Shown here piece by piece: positions 12,451 to 25,240 of a stretch of DNA of 64,000 nucleotides (within the stretch, counting starts at the first letter, position 1; each line of letters begins with the position of its first letter). Below the pieces are notes generated by a model. It ran no database searches and was not told the origin of the DNA. It saw only the letters and a program-made list of their open reading frames with translations. Position numbers and translations under genes: made by a program. The DNA is from Perilla frutescens (lineage: Eukaryota > Streptophyta > Magnoliopsida > Lamiales > Lamiaceae), in NCBI GenBank assembly GCA_026008535.1, contig BRKX01000014.1, positions 6,137,001-6,201,000 on the forward strand, written 5' to 3'.

Positions 12451-13049
12451 TACGTGTGACTCTAAGAATAAAATATTGATGGCCTACTCCCCTCTCCCTC
12501 ATCACTAGCCTGTCATTCTCATAATAAATAAAAGAAAATGCAACCCTCCTCCCTCACAACCCCTTCGACAGAACCAGAGTGGGAACAGAAATATTTCTCT
12601 TCTCTCTCTCTACCATCTCCCAACCAAGCAAGAAAAAATGAGAGACACAAAATGATTACCTCAAGAAAAATTAAAGCAGAGGCAAGGGAAAGAGGCTCCA
12701 AATATAAGAAAGAGTAGAGATTATTATTTGTGTTGGTGAAAGAAGACTATCTATTTATACTAAACTTTTGGAGGTTCTAACATGGGATGTTTTTGATTTA
12801 AAGGGGAAAACGAGTTGATTAATTTCAAATCACGAAAATTTGTGAGAAAATTGATCATCTATGATCAATGATCGGTGATTTGGTGGAGGATTATTGCAAA
12901 AGTCTAAATCTTTCCTTTTGCTTATTCTTCTATCCTCTTGGCAAAGATGAAGGCCATGAGCTCCAAAAGTGGATAAAAAATATATTTTTATGGGCTCAAT
13001 TGGATGGGCTCACCAAAATAAATAATATAAATAATAATAATTGAAAGCC

Positions 13050-13050
13050 C

Positions 13051-13122
<72 letters not shown>
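13050..13122. repeat. (AAT)n microsatellite
   Basis: An uninterrupted AAT trinucleotide repeat of about 24 units near the right end of the solo LTR. Confidence 0.95.
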
Positions 13123-13537
13123 TTGATCATGTATATTAAAACATAGTGTAATTATTTGGCGCGACTTATAGGATCTTATAATAATTTAAATCACATTCAT
13201 AAAATATAATACTTATAAATAAATAATTGTCGTAAAATATTTAAAAAAATTTCGGGGCGTTATAACATCTAATCTTGTACAATAATATCTATCTATATTA
13301 TTATTATTATTATGATTTATGTGAGTATCCATTTATTTAGTGCGCAATATAGTATCCATTTATTTATGGAACAAAATAATCATTATTTTGCAAATTTATT
13401 AATATGCATATGATCTTATACGAAAGTTTATTAATAAATTAAGCAAAAATATTGTTTAATTTCTCAATTAAGAAAGGTGATTTGGGCGAGAAAAATTATA
13501 CTTACTATTCATACTGACTATCTTATTTTTAGATATA

Positions 13538-15667
13538 CTAGAATTACCCGCCGTGCGATGCACGGACGATAAAATTTATAAATATAGAGATACTATGCTA
13601 TAGTGATAGTTTGTTAACAATTCATAAAACTCTCGATTGCCCGACACAATGTTGTCATTTAAGGGTTTGTTTGGTTTGAGAGATTAGTCTAGTTTAGGTG
13701 GTATCGATAAAATTATATAGCCTTATGATTTATTTGGTTTGAAGAATTGGAGCCCGAGATTGATAATGGGACTGGGTCCTAATTACTCATTTGTGTGATT
13801 ACTCATCACCCCACTCTTGGAGTGATTAAATTCATCCCTCCAATATATATTTGTAAAATTACTCATATAACCTCATCTCAAATAATTATTATGAGATTAT
13901 TGATACGTAAATATAATATTAATATGAATACCAATATGCAATTAAAAGAAGACTTCTGAAGAGTAAAAATATTTTGATTAATTATTTTTATATTATTATT
14001 TCCCGATGTTTGGTAAATTATTTTTGTGCATCAATTGTTTCCAATTTCATGATTTCAAGCATTTTTAAATATAAAAATACAACTAAAATAATAATTATAA
14101 ATGAATATCTTATATGAAGGGTGATTTCGGTATTTTATAATATTTTAATCGTCATTCAATCCAAACAAAATATTGACAATATATCTTAAATCATTAAAAT
14201 TACAATCAAGGAATCCAATCACAAAATTATTTTTATCCAAACAGTGCAATCATATCTTATCCTATCAATCTTATATATCCATCAATTGAACCAAACGTGG
14301 CCAAGTGATCACGTACCATTGATATAAGATATTCTATCATTTAAAAATAGTATATTTGTGTTTTATTGTATAGTTTTATATCTTTCCATTTTATTAAATA
14401 TATTATATTAGCAATATAATACGGTTATTTATTATTTTCTTCAGAATAATGAATAGAAATATATATACTAACCTAATTATTTTTTAGATTGATAAAAATA
14501 TAATTTTAATGCATAATTTCAAGGTTCTTTTTACTATGTAAGGAATTTGTTATTTTTGTATTGATACTATAAATTTAAATATAGTATTGTTATTTATTGA
14601 TATTATTATTTATTAAAAGATAAAAGGATTAAACGTTTGATTAAATAAAAAAATTAATTATTATAATCAAGTTATGTAAAAATACTGGAAAAAAATGAAA
14701 ACTTAAAAGTCAAGTTAATTAAGCAGAATAGTATATGATATATATATATATATATAATTTTTCAATTAAGAACATGTCTTTATATTTGTTGTGATTTACA
14801 TCTTCAAAAAATCAACCACTGCTCCACGTATCTATCTGTATGTTTGTGTGTGTGAAACGATGAAAAGTACTCATGCAGAATTTTGGTTAGTTTTTGAGGA
14901 ATTGTATATGTTATGTGTGAATTAAAGTGATTGGTTGTGAATTTGTTAATTAAGCAATTAATGAACACATTAAATTATCCATCACCCATCATTTACAAAA
15001 AATGAAAAATAAATAAAATTAACCTAATTAAATTTAAGGTATAATAGATGTCATATATCATATATATATATATATATATACACGCACACACCGAGAGAGG
15101 ATATCGATAAAGGCATATAATTATATACTTGAATAGATTGGCAAATGCTTATTTACGTATCTTATAGCCTTTTATATTAATATAATCTACCGAAATTATA
15201 TAATCAATTCTGACAATAAATTTAACTAATTGATTGTGATGGCCACCAGATTGATTCGTAATTATTAATATATTATGGTATTGATTTTGTACATTGTATT
15301 ATAGTATAATATTATTTTATTGTTTGTATATGAAATTGGATATATATACTGATATATAGATATAAATTATTAAACTATAATATATATATATATATTATAT
15401 GAAATTAGATACATTTTATCTTTTATGATTTCATAGGGTTTAGTTAATCAATATAACAAAATAAATATTAATCTGCTATTTAAGGTAAATAACATATATA
15501 CACGATTCGTATAAGATTTTAATTTTATTTCTTGATTTCCAATATCTTAATTAATTAATGTAAACAAATTTTTAATTAATCAAAAAATATATATTTATAT
15601 TTCTAGAAATGTACTTTAGGCGGGAAATTCCATAGTTTCTATTATTATAGACTATCTTACTTTTAGA
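13538..15667 (-). mobile_element. Non-autonomous Helitron 2
   Basis: On the minus strand it starts TCTAAAAGTAAGATAGTC at 15667 and ends with hairpin CCGTGC-ATC-GCACGG followed by CTAG at 13538-13541. Only four bases (TATA, 13534-13537) separate it from Helitron 1. The subterminal TTTCCCGCCTAAAG near its 5' end matches Helitron 3. No Rep/helicase frame. It contains a MITE-like element at 13663-14302. Confidence 0.85.
13663..14302. mobile_element. MITE-like element with GTTTGGTT ends
   Basis: Left end GGGTTTGTTTGGTTTGA and right end, on the other strand, GGCCACGTTTGGTTCAA form short imperfect terminal inverted repeats. Ends of the (C/T)GTTTGGTT type are common on plant hAT- or Harbinger-type MITEs. 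I could not define the target duplication. Confidence 0.5.
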
Positions 15668-15672
15668 TATAA

Positions 15673-18600
15673 CTAGTATTGCACCCGTGCAATGCACGGT
15701 GAGAGAGGGGTACACATATTTAAAATTTTATTAAAATATGATCACAATAAAAAAAATACAGCTTCAATTATCGTACAAAAACAAAACTCATGCATAGTGT
15801 AAAATATAAATCATGAATTGAAGTATAATTTACATATTTAAAAAAAAGTAATTATTAAAAAAAAGGTAATTTGAATAAAAATAAATAAAAAATGGTTCAA
15901 AGTAAACTATAAATAAATAGCAAACCTTATAAATATTTGAAAATTTCAAAGGTTCTGAAAGATTTCTTTGTACACCACGTTTGTAGTTAATCAATATCGC
16001 ACAAGTGAATATTATTAAAAATAATTTATATGTAGTAATAAAATTATATTTAATAATGAATTAGTATATAATAAATATATGTATTATATCAAATGAAATA
16101 TGAATTTCGATCTTGTGTATTTTACGATAATATATGTGTTAATAACCTCTTCTGATTTTATAAAAGAAAAGGCCATCCACTCGTATATGACGAATTGTTA
16201 TGATATTTCAATCTTTTAAAATAGATTAATTATTATATAGTATTATATATAACTTTATGAACCAAGCTGCAGAAAAACAAAATACGTTGGATCAAGGATT
16301 GCATATACATGTTTAGAGATTCACAAATCTACAAAAATAGAAATGAGAAGAAGTGATATAAAAATTATATATTTTTGTATAAATAATTCAAGTACATTGT
16401 CTTTAATTATTTGAACTCATTAAAAGATTTGGATGTGGACCTTGAATTTTTTAATATATTTAATTAACTTATGAAATTAGAATATTTTAAATTAATACAT
16501 TTGAAAAAACTATTCAAAATTTTAATATATTTAATTTAAAATTTGAATTTTAAAGTATATAAACTTTATAAATTTAAATTATATTTAATATTAAATTGAT
16601 AAAATAAAATATTGAATATTACACTTGATCTCACTAAAAGATCAAGAAAAATGGAAAGACCGTAACTGGACCCAATAATTTATATTCTATTCGTGCATAT
16701 CAATATTTATAATTCTTGATGTTTTCTTTCTTGTGGGGTTGAGTTTGGATATATGATTCATTGTAGATATGTAATTAATATGTACATAAGGTTTTTGAGA
16801 TTCTAAAGTTTTATTTACATTGGTACTTGCTCTTTACTTTTTTATCGAAGTCTTTATAAGTTTTTTGTCGAAGTCTTTATAGGTTTTTGTGGTTATTATG
16901 ATTTTTTTTGGGTTAATTTTTGCTTAATTGTTATCTTAAAGCATCTAGTATTTGTTGTTTGGAATGTCAATAAATTGATTTGTGAACAATTTTTTTTATT
17001 TTTTAGTACAAAAATTAAAAATTATTGTAAAATATTTGTAGTTCTTGCATATCCAGATAAATTGATCGAATTTATAAGAAAATATATCTTTAGGCGGAGA
17101 TAAGTATAAAATTAAAGACCTATACAAAATATAGATATTAGAGAGAAGTATATTGTATAATTTTATACTTGTTTCTACTTTTTTCCTATTAATTTCTAAG
17201 GTCGATTATTTGCTTATACAAATCGAATATATTGCATATTGATCACAAGTTAAAAAAAAAAAAAGAGTAATCCATCAAGTTCCAAAAAAAATCATCCTTG
17301 TTTATATGATTAATTTTAAATTTTATTAATCATTTTATCATCAAAATAGTCATTTCACCTTCAAAATTGAAATAAAAAATGAGTTAAATCAATTGATTCT
17401 TATGATAAGAAACCGAAAAATATATATTACAATTACATCTTACTAAATTTAATTTAAATATCAATACTCTTTGATTGAATTAAGTAGACATTGAATTAAT
17501 GGAATTTAAAAAAAATCTCAATACATAATTTAATTAAGGTGATTAATATGAATTTATATTTTTTTTAATTTGATTATTTTATATTTAGTTTTGTTTCAGT
17601 AATGATTTGAACTTCTTAATATCCAAAATAGACCTATAATGTGATTATTATTACTCCAAAATATTCTTTTCATGTGCTTTTTTTTATATTTAATCATTTT
17701 CAATTTATGTTCAAACTCACTATATTCTTATTTGGGGTGTGAATATCTACAAATATTTAGACAAATCTACATTTTAACCCGTATTTTTGTGTATAGGGAG
17801 TTAAAATTAATTACAAAATTTGAAACTTGCCCAACTTTCTAATATTGTGTTCCATGTCTCTTTTTGTGCAGATCCCTGTACAAATAACACATTGAAGTAA
17901 AATTTCATAGAACTAAAAAATTATGAAAAATTTATCTTCTTTTTCAAAAAATAAATTAATTAAAATCTATTTTACAATTTAACATTCATTGATGTAAGAT
18001 TTCATATAGAACTATTAATCTAAGCATAACGAATTTTTTTCCCAAACAAACGCAATATATAATATAATATTTCAAGTAGTTTCGTATCTTTTTGGAAAAC
18101 CTCTACTAAATGAAATCAATTAAATTCATGTTAGGCTAATGAATGCAAAACAACACAAAATGAAAAACTCTAGCAATAGCTGTAATGAAATATAAAAGAA
18201 ATTTAACCATCGCAATAGTACTGCTGCAAAACTATTAGTCTCTAAGAGAAATTTTATTATTTTATTTATACAAAAATAAAATATTAGTTTGATTACCTTT
18301 GTATCGGACCAAACATGCCTTCAATGGCAACGGATTGATGTATGGAACTGACATCTCCATTGAGCAAAATAAAAATAAAAATATGCATACATATATATTT
18401 TTTTTTAACCTACATGTTTTAATGCAGCAGACACATATTTACAATTAAACAACTATGAATAGAAGTGAAAATGCATGTAGAGGGTATGAAAGTGAACCTG
18501 TATATATAGAATTCATGAGACACAATTATGGCTACAAAACAACTTATAGGATTTGAAATTCAAATTTAACTTTTAAAACATCATCCTACCAATATTTGTG

Positions 18601-18945
18601 TTAATTGATTAATTATCTCCTTAATTCATACTTTAGTTATTGAAATGTTTATATATATGTTAAAGATATCTTATAGAGAAAAGATCGTAATTATGATATT
18701 GTGAATTTATGGTTAAATTAGGATGTATATGGTAAATAATATGTATATAAATTTTTATTTGCAAATTTGTAGCTAATCTACCTAAGCTACGTTTTTTTTA
18801 ACCAATCTATGTATATTTGTTTTAAATACCAAATCTACATATGTTAATAATTAATTAATTCAAATATAACGAATAATTAATTAAGGTATGTTAATTAATG
18901 AAAATCAGCCAAATAATTACTGAAGGGAATTTTACCCACGTTTTG

Positions 18946-18979
<34 letters not shown>

Positions 18980-19482
18980 TTTGACATTCATCTTGTATTT
19001 ATATATGAATATTATGAGTAGATTTTTAGGTTAATATTTAATTAGATTTAGGTTAATTAGATTGTACATACATTTAATCAAAATCTTATATATAATTAAA
19101 ATATATAATCTAATATTAATATTCATATATTAGTTCCTAAAATAAATAGATATGGTGTATATGTATATATATAATGAAATATATCTATCCTAATATCTAT
19201 CACAAATAACATGATTTTATATAACATGTTATAATTAATCTTTGTAGGTATACAAAGATTTCGTTATGGACCAATATTTGGTCCATATATATCTCGGATA
19301 TTTAATGTATATGAATATATTTGGTCCATATATATGTCGGATATTTAATGTATTTGGTCCATTAATATTTACATTAATTTATATGAATTAATTTAGTTAA
19401 GCAAAATATGTTATATAATTTTTCAGATTAGGGAAGTTATTTTAGGCGGGAAAAATTAGTCCTTAACTATCTTACTTTTAGA
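15673..19482 (-). mobile_element. Non-autonomous Helitron 3
   Basis: On the minus strand it starts TCTAAAAGTAAGATAGTTAA at 19482 and ends with hairpin CCGTGC-ATT-GCACGG and CTAG at 15673-15676. It is separated from Helitron 2 by five bases (TATAA). The DNA next to its 3' hairpin (TTTTATTAAAATAT) resembles the same position in Helitron 1. No helicase or replication initiator frame was found. The interior is AT-rich with a (TA)n tract at about 18945-18975. Confidence 0.85.
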
Positions 19483-21430
19483 TATTATATAGATATAGAT
19501 ATAGATTATAATATGAGATTCGAACATGAATCATGAAATTTCGTAATGGCAATTTGATGCAAATCAAACTGGAGTTGATGCTTAATATCCACTATTACTT
19601 CTTAGCTTCGATATAAGTGAGTCGAGTTAGTTTGAAATTATTCGAGCTCTATTTATAAATCCTATAAACTTTAATTCAAAATAAATCAAATTGGATTTCA
19701 GTTTAAACCACTCGAGTAAATATAAAATTTGAACGATGTGATATTCGATTTGATGACTTTTACAACCTAGTTGAAATTACTCGAATCAAGCACGAGCTTG
19801 AAAACCTTATTAAATCCTCTGTAATTTTTATTAATGAAATCGAGAAACTTTCATATTTTATAGATTTGATATATTTGAGTCGAATTGTGCTCCAAAACAT
19901 AGAAGTCATTCCAACTCAAGTTTGAACATTTTTAACTACTATTGTTTTAGTTTCTTGAGTGATAAAGATAACAATGTTGAATCTAGACTATACATCTAAT
20001 TGTATATCAAGTGAATGTTGATGGAAAATTTGAAATGAATCCTATGCAAATCAAGAAATAACTTGTTCTAAATTTCTTCATTGTCTTAATTTATGCATCA
20101 TATACACGACTGTTATTTTTTTTTTTTCTCATTACAATATATATACCATGCTTTTGTAGACCATTTCTTTAACAATATAATCTTTCAAAATTTCTTAGTG
20201 ATTAGTATAGCCAATAAGCGTCATATGATACGTCATTAAGTTTCAATCGTTAGCAATTTGCCTATTATACTTAATTTTTTACGTGAGATAACAAGTAAAA
20301 TATTATAAAAGATAATAATATTATATGAGGAATTATGTTATATGTGAGCGTTATGTTCATATAATTCGTTATTTAATGGGGCAATTGAAGTATTGAACAT
20401 GCATATGTTGGTTTGTACAATAATTATTATTTTCACTATACCAATAATTGTGCACGGCAAAATATAAATTCGATGAATGAATATAATTTTAACAATGAAC
20501 TGTAAAGTCGGTATTTTGTTATTCGAAGTGGTTACTTTTATATACCAAATCATAATTATTGTTAGTCCAACTCAACTTATTACTTATATATGTTGCTTGT
20601 GTTGATCTTGAATTTTTGATGTGTTGTTTCGACATTCTAATTTAATTATTTTTGCCTTTTTTGATGCAAAGTTTCAACCTAATTCCTATATATCGTGAAT
20701 ACGTACTATATTTTTGTTCGATTAAAACAATAATTGCATTTTTCCATACAATAATGAACAATAATGAGGATACTCAAACACTAAGAAATACATACAACAT
20801 GCATTACCAAAAATGAATTTTAATTTTCTTCTATGTTGTTACATACAAATACAATGTATCGAATATATTATACAATGGTCCTTTAAACACGGAAAAGATC
20901 ATATCATAGAGAAAGTTACAAAAATAAATTTATTTGAAGAACTTGTGTTACATGATTAACTATTGTTTATGATTTAGAATAATTTAAATATATACGTTCA
21001 TCTTCAACTCACTTTGGATTTATTTTTTTCCGATCAAAACTTGTTTAAATTACACGATTATGGATTCAATACACTCCTATGTTAAGCTAGAGTCATATCC
21101 AACGTCAAACTTTGGATTTTCTTCTGAGCATTTTCCCACAATGTTGAAGAACCGCGACACCATCCGTAAAAACTCTTGTCTCGACCACTTCATCTTCCGA
21201 ATCGAATATCTTCCAAACCGATAATCTTCTCGTGACAAAAAACTGTTCCCTAGAAAGCTTATGAAATTCTCTACAAAATGAAAGTTATTTCATCCAAATC
21301 CATCAAACATAGCTCAAGTTTTCCCCAAATCAATCGAGCATAAAAACACACCTCATGCCCTCAACCAACAAACTTTGCTATGCATCTCAATCCATGCCTT
21401 ATCCCTTACACGCAGACCACCGTAGATTAA
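19483..21430. other. Intergenic region upstream of histone H1
   Basis: AT-rich and largely without structure. A 71-codon minus-strand frame at 20338-20553 resembles no protein and is probably chance. A plus frame at 21355-21624 overlaps the histone promoter and 5' UTR and is also unlikely to be coding. Confidence 0.5.
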
Positions 21431-21434
21431 ACTC

Positions 21435-21546
21435 AATCCAACGGCCCTCATTCAAAATTTGTCCTTTACCTCGATCCGCGTCAATCACCTATCGACCAAT
21501 CAGTTTTCGTCTTCATGAAATGGAAATCCATCTCTCACTATTTAAA
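21435..21546 (+). promoter_or_regulatory. Histone-type promoter of the H1 gene
   Basis: Four elements lie in order ahead of the gene: a nonamer-like AATCCAACG (21435-21443; plant histone consensus CATCCAACG), the plant histone octamer in reverse orientation, GATCCGCG (21473-21480; CGCGGATC on the other strand), a CCAAT box in ACCAATCAG (21495-21503), and a TATA-like TATTTAAA (21539-21546). Octamer and nonamer motifs drive S-phase and meristem expression of core histone genes; finding them here suggests proliferation-linked expression. Transcription would begin roughly 25-35 bp after the TATA-like box. Confidence 0.65.
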
Positions 21547-21659
21547 TCCGCTCATTTTTCTCCGTTACAATCACACACACATTTCGATCTAGATTCATTC
21601 CATCTTTCACCTCAATTTCCTTAAATCTCCAAACCCTAATTTCTGCATCGAATTTGTCA

Positions 21660-22613
21660 ATGGCCGCCACAGAAGAGCCGATTATCCCAAGCGAACCAGC
21701 GGCGGAGCCTGCTGAAGCCGTTGCCGCAGCTGCGGTGGAGGAGACCGTCAACGATGAGGCTCCGCCGGAGAAATCAACCACCACGAAGAAGGTATCAGCT
21801 CCGAAAGAGGCTAAAAAGAAGAAGGTTCCTGCTCCCAAAAAGCGTAGCGCCTCCACGCACCCTCCTTACTTCGAGGTATTCCACGGTTTTAATCTTTATT
21901 TCCGAATCTTATGATGTTTGATTCAATTATCAAGAAGTCGGATCTCATTTTTGTGTTTTTATTTACGAATGCAGATGATTAAAGATGCGATCGTCACGCT
22001 CAAGGACAGGACAGGATCGAGCCAGTACGCGATTACGAAGTTCATCGAAGACAAGCAGAAGAATCTGCCTGCGAATTTCAAGAAGGTTTTGCTCGTTCAA
22101 TTGAAGAAGCTCGTAGCAAATGAGAAGCTCGCCAAAGTTAAAAACTCGTTCAAATTGCCCCCGACGCGTCCCGCTAAGCCGGCTGCTGCTCCTGCCCCGG
22201 CTAAGAAGAAGCCAACGGCTGCCGCGAAGCCGAAGGCCAAAGCCGCCGCCGCTACTAAGGAGAAGAAGACAGCAGTTTCCAAAGCCAAGTCAAAGCCTAA
22301 AACCGTCGCTGCAAAGCCGAAGGTAGCCGCGAAGGCTAAGCCAGCTGCCGCGAAGCCGAAGGCGGCCGCTCCTGCGAAAGCGAAGGCCGCACCGAAGAGA
22401 AAGGCGCCGGAGACTGCGAAGAAACCGCCGGCGAAGGCAACCAGGACGTCAACGAGGTCTAATCCAGGGCGGGTAGCTGCGGCAGATGCGACAAAGAAGG
22501 CTGCCGTCTCTAAGAAGGCAACGCCGGTGAAGAAGGCTCCTGCTAAGAGCGTGAAGCCGAAGACCGTCAAGTCTCCGGCGAAGAAAGCCGTCGGGAAGAA
22601 GGGGAAAAAGTAA
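21660..22613 (+). CDS. Linker histone H1
   Basis: Exon 1 is 21660-21875, the intron 21876-21974 (GT-AG, phase 0) and exon 2 21975-22613 (TAA), giving 284 residues. Linker histones bind the nucleosome dyad and linker DNA and compact chromatin in the nucleus. The N-tail (about 1-64) is acidic and alanine-rich, then lysine-rich. The winged-helix globular domain (about 65-135) opens with the plant signature HPPYFEMI, which spans the splice site, and continues through GSSQYAITKFIEDK. The C-tail is Lys/Ala/Pro-rich with PKAK-type repeats and S/TPxKK motifs (TPVKK, SPAKK), typical sites for cyclin-dependent kinases. The ATG at 21660 is preferred over an upstream in-frame TTG. Length and intron position fit main-type plant H1. 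Promoter motifs suggest replication-linked expression. Confidence 0.95.
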
Positions 22614-24590
22614 TCGGATGGATAGTTTTGGATGTTATGTTTCGGTTGTAGGGATAGTAATGTACATTGGTTATGGATCCTTCAACGAGTATAGATGCTT
22701 TGGCGTCCATAAGGGTATAATATAAGTGCTTTTTTCTTAATTTTATTTCCTGAATCCCATGCCATTTTGGTTTGTTTACGTTTCTTTAGGTTTTGGATTT
22801 TACAGCGCCTAGCTGTAACCATAGGAGAATTGCGATTTCAAAATCAATGATTACGGCTTTCTCCTACCTTGAAATCTTCCACTTTTGCGTTGGTTTGTTG
22901 CTAAGTGCAGTGAGAAGTTGCTTTTGTTTGGAAATCGAGTTTCTTGTCTAGAATGTAGCCCTAAATCAGCTTTTCTTTTACTTTGGTTTTTCAAATTATC
23001 TGCTCCAGTTTCTCTCTTTTCTTCTATTGCCATTGCTGAAGTTTAAATCTCTCTACTTGTAAATATAAAACTGAGTTACATAATCTATTTAATTGTATAC
23101 ACACTTTGAAATACTTTGCAAAGTGTGCCATTCTTGTGCTATTTGATGGTAAGAGTCTCAATTGAATATGAAGGATCATATGCTGGATGATTTTATACTG
23201 TTGATATCTTTTTTAAACATCCAGTCTAGTTGATTGATGACTGCTACTGGTTATTCTTGTTTTCTTGTAAATGTTTGTTAACCAAATATCTGGATTCATC
23301 TTGAGCCATTGGGAGATATAAGTAGGCTTTCAAAAATACTTACATATGTTTGTGGTGTTGAATTTTCAGTTAGTTTTAATGCCTTCTGTGTCTTTCATGA
23401 TATTATCTTCTTTCTGAACAGGTTTCTGCATTCATTGGTATTCTCAGCCATTTCTTTTCTTAGAAATTTCATCCACATACGTGTGTCGCTGTGTGTAGAT
23501 CACTTTATAACTAACTAAATGTATTATTTCCATGTGAACCAAATCCTTAAGATAATAAGATTCCTGTCTGTTACTTGTCTTATCACTCGAATTGCGCGAT
23601 TAAGATGCATTTTTTTTTCTAGACTAGAGTTTTTTGGTTAGTTTTGGTCTGATATGTAACGAACTGACACTCTGGGGTGGTTATGGTTGAAAATGTTTGT
23701 ATGGTTTGAATTTTGGTAATTTAATTTAGTGTTTTGTGCTATATGGCATTGTTGTCTTGCCATTCTATGTATTTTTCATTTAGAGGAGAACTAACAACAT
23801 AGCAACTCAAGTAAATTAATGATTGTTACTATATTTATTATTGGAGGTGTTTCTTATGTTTTCAGTGAATTTGTAGTATATATGTTTTTTAGTGGATGCA
23901 GGTGACTGGTTTCTGATTAGAACAATAGATAAATCATCAGCTCTTCATTTTTCTTGCTGTCTTGGCCAACATATTAGTGTTAATTTTGATTCTTAAATAA
24001 AGCTTGAGAAACTGGATCCAAACTTATACATAATTCTACTATATGATTTGGAATTTCTTTCTTTAGTTGAGACAAAGACAACAGTATGTTGAGCTGATCT
24101 GTCCAGGGCATTAAGGAGAATTTTTTTTGAGGAAGTTTGAATGGAAGTGGCAGAGCTCATTTAACATGAAAAGGTATGATGTTTTCCTTTGACATGTCAA
24201 TTTAGACTTGGGTTTAATTGATCATTTCCTGCATTACCCGTCTTGATTTCTTAGTGTAGCCAAAACTGCATCTAATTGGATTTTGCTCATCCATTAACAT
24301 GAATGATAAGAAAATCTCATTGCGATTTCCATTGTGAACATGTATCTAGGAAGCTAAAAGACCAAAATTTTCTTTGGCTTGAAATCTTCACTTTTCTTGG
24401 TAATGTTAATCTACTTATTTCATGCTTGTTGATGAATATTTTAACTCCTTTCTGTAAAATCTTTGTTAATTTCAGTTGTTATTATATGTTTCTATTTCTT
24501 GTGCCTATTTTTTAGTTGAATTACTGGTTTTGGATGATATTGAGGTGCTCTAAAACACATTATTTTTGTCACAATCAACTACCCTAGCAT
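22614..24590. other. Histone H1 3' region and intergenic DNA
   Basis: The first 130 bp or so are probably the H1 3' UTR. Beyond that several short open frames exist (for example 22851-23033 minus, 23309-23518 plus, 24303-24515 plus) but none has a recognisable motif. No repeat or RNA gene was identified. Confidence 0.5.
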
Positions 24591-24790
24591 TTCATTCAGA
24601 ACAAGTCAGCGTGAGATGTCTCATTCACTTCATTATACAAAAATGGTAAAAGAGAAAAGGAAAAAAAACACAAAGAAAAACAGCAATTTGGGAAAAGTCG
24701 ACGCCAATAACTAATTGAGTGATTTTATGTCTAAGTGTAGTTTCTGTTTTTTCATCTCTACTCACAATTCGAATTCTTTTAACAAGGTAT
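24590..24790 (+). repeat. Diverged copy of the gluconokinase upstream region
   Basis: Resembles about 25900-26045, just ahead of the gluconokinase gene. Shared features include an A/G-rich tract, CAGCA-TTTGGGA, GCCA-TAACTAATTGAG / GCCATGAAATAATTGAG and GATTTTATGTCTAA. Its TTTTTCATCTCTACT.ACAATTCGA part recurs near 53280-53305. It indicates that the duplication unit extends leftwards. Confidence 0.5.
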
Positions 24791-24800
24791 GTCTTTCTTA

Positions 24801-24918
24801 TCCCTCCTTTCTATATATTGATTATTTTGAAAATCAACAATTATTTTAATAATATTTTATCCCTCCTTTCTATTTATTGATTATTTTAAAAATCAATAAT
24901 CATTTTAATAATATTTTA
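24801..24918. repeat. 59-bp tandem duplication
   Basis: Two adjacent copies beginning TCCCTCCTTTCTAT at 24801 and 24860, differing at a few bases and ending AATAATATTTTA. Confidence 0.9.
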
Positions 24919-24929
24919 AACAACGATGT

Positions 24930-25240
24930 TCTGGGAAAGTCGGCGTGGTCGGTCGCCGGAGGCAAAGGAATTAGACGATTAACGCGCGACTAGGGTTAGC
25001 GTGTTATGGGATTTCCGATTCCGGAGTCAGATCGGCGCTGGATTGTGAAATTGATGGAGGGGAAGGTGGAGGCGGCGAGCCTATGGTTTGCTCCGTTCAA
25101 AGTTTAAATTTATGCCGGACGGGGAGATTTATGGAGGGGTTTTGTAGATGGGATGGAGAGGATCCCGGCCGTGGTCGCCTTCCCGGAACCAACGGCCGGA
25201 TTTGACGTTGGCGGCGATGTTAGGGATTGTTGATTTTGAC
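24930..25240. other. G+C-rich island, possible gene relic
   Basis: About 300 bp of distinctly higher G+C, with fragments such as GTCGCCGGAGG and GGAGGCGGCGAG that look like plant 5'-coding sequence. A minus frame at 25110-25316 covers part of it, but no family was recognised and no complete exon could be defined. The stretch to 25900 is AT-rich without further features. Confidence 0.3.

Larger units (their letters stand above)
11520..13264 (-). mobile_element. Solo LTR (Gypsy-like) with perfect 5-bp target duplication
   Basis: The ends are TGTGACGTCCC at 11520 and GGGGCGTTATA ending at 13264, an imperfect inverted repeat. ACATC flanks both sides exactly (11515-11519 and 13265-13269), a strong mark of integrase-type insertion. 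No gag-pol is present. Internal tandem repeats lie at 11778-11900. Its PuPy-rich end features run opposite to the 2884-5370 element, so it is probably minus-oriented. A related fragment occurs near 54060-54470 (shared motif TGGA-TCCCCACCTT). Confidence 0.7.
7506..13533 (-). mobile_element. Non-autonomous Helitron 1 (largest, with nested insertions)
   Basis: Read on the minus strand it starts TCTAAAAATAAGATAGT at 13533, with an A just before it. It ends with a CGTGC-loop-GCACG hairpin about 13 bp before CTAG at 7506-7509, with a T just after. TC at the 5' end, a 3' hairpin plus CTRR, and A/T insertion without target duplication define Helitrons. The same termini recur in the two elements to its right. 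Subterminal TTCTCGCCCAAA near the 5' end matches the TTTCCCGCCTAAA of the others. No Rep/helicase frame is visible. The interior contains a MITE (8158-8494), a solo LTR (11520-13264) and a G+C-richer fragment (10040-10140). Confidence 0.8.

Noticed and set aside
7506..19482. A CRISPR-like or terminator-like reading of the recurrent CCGTGC..GCACGG hairpins
   Set aside because: Only three widely spaced copies exist, each tied to CTAG and a distant matching 5' end. Helitron termini explain them fully.
22097..22570. 157-codon minus-strand frame opposite the histone H1 C-tail
   Set aside because: An artefact of the Lys/Ala/Pro codon bias of H1: it translates to Phe/Ala/Gly repeats.
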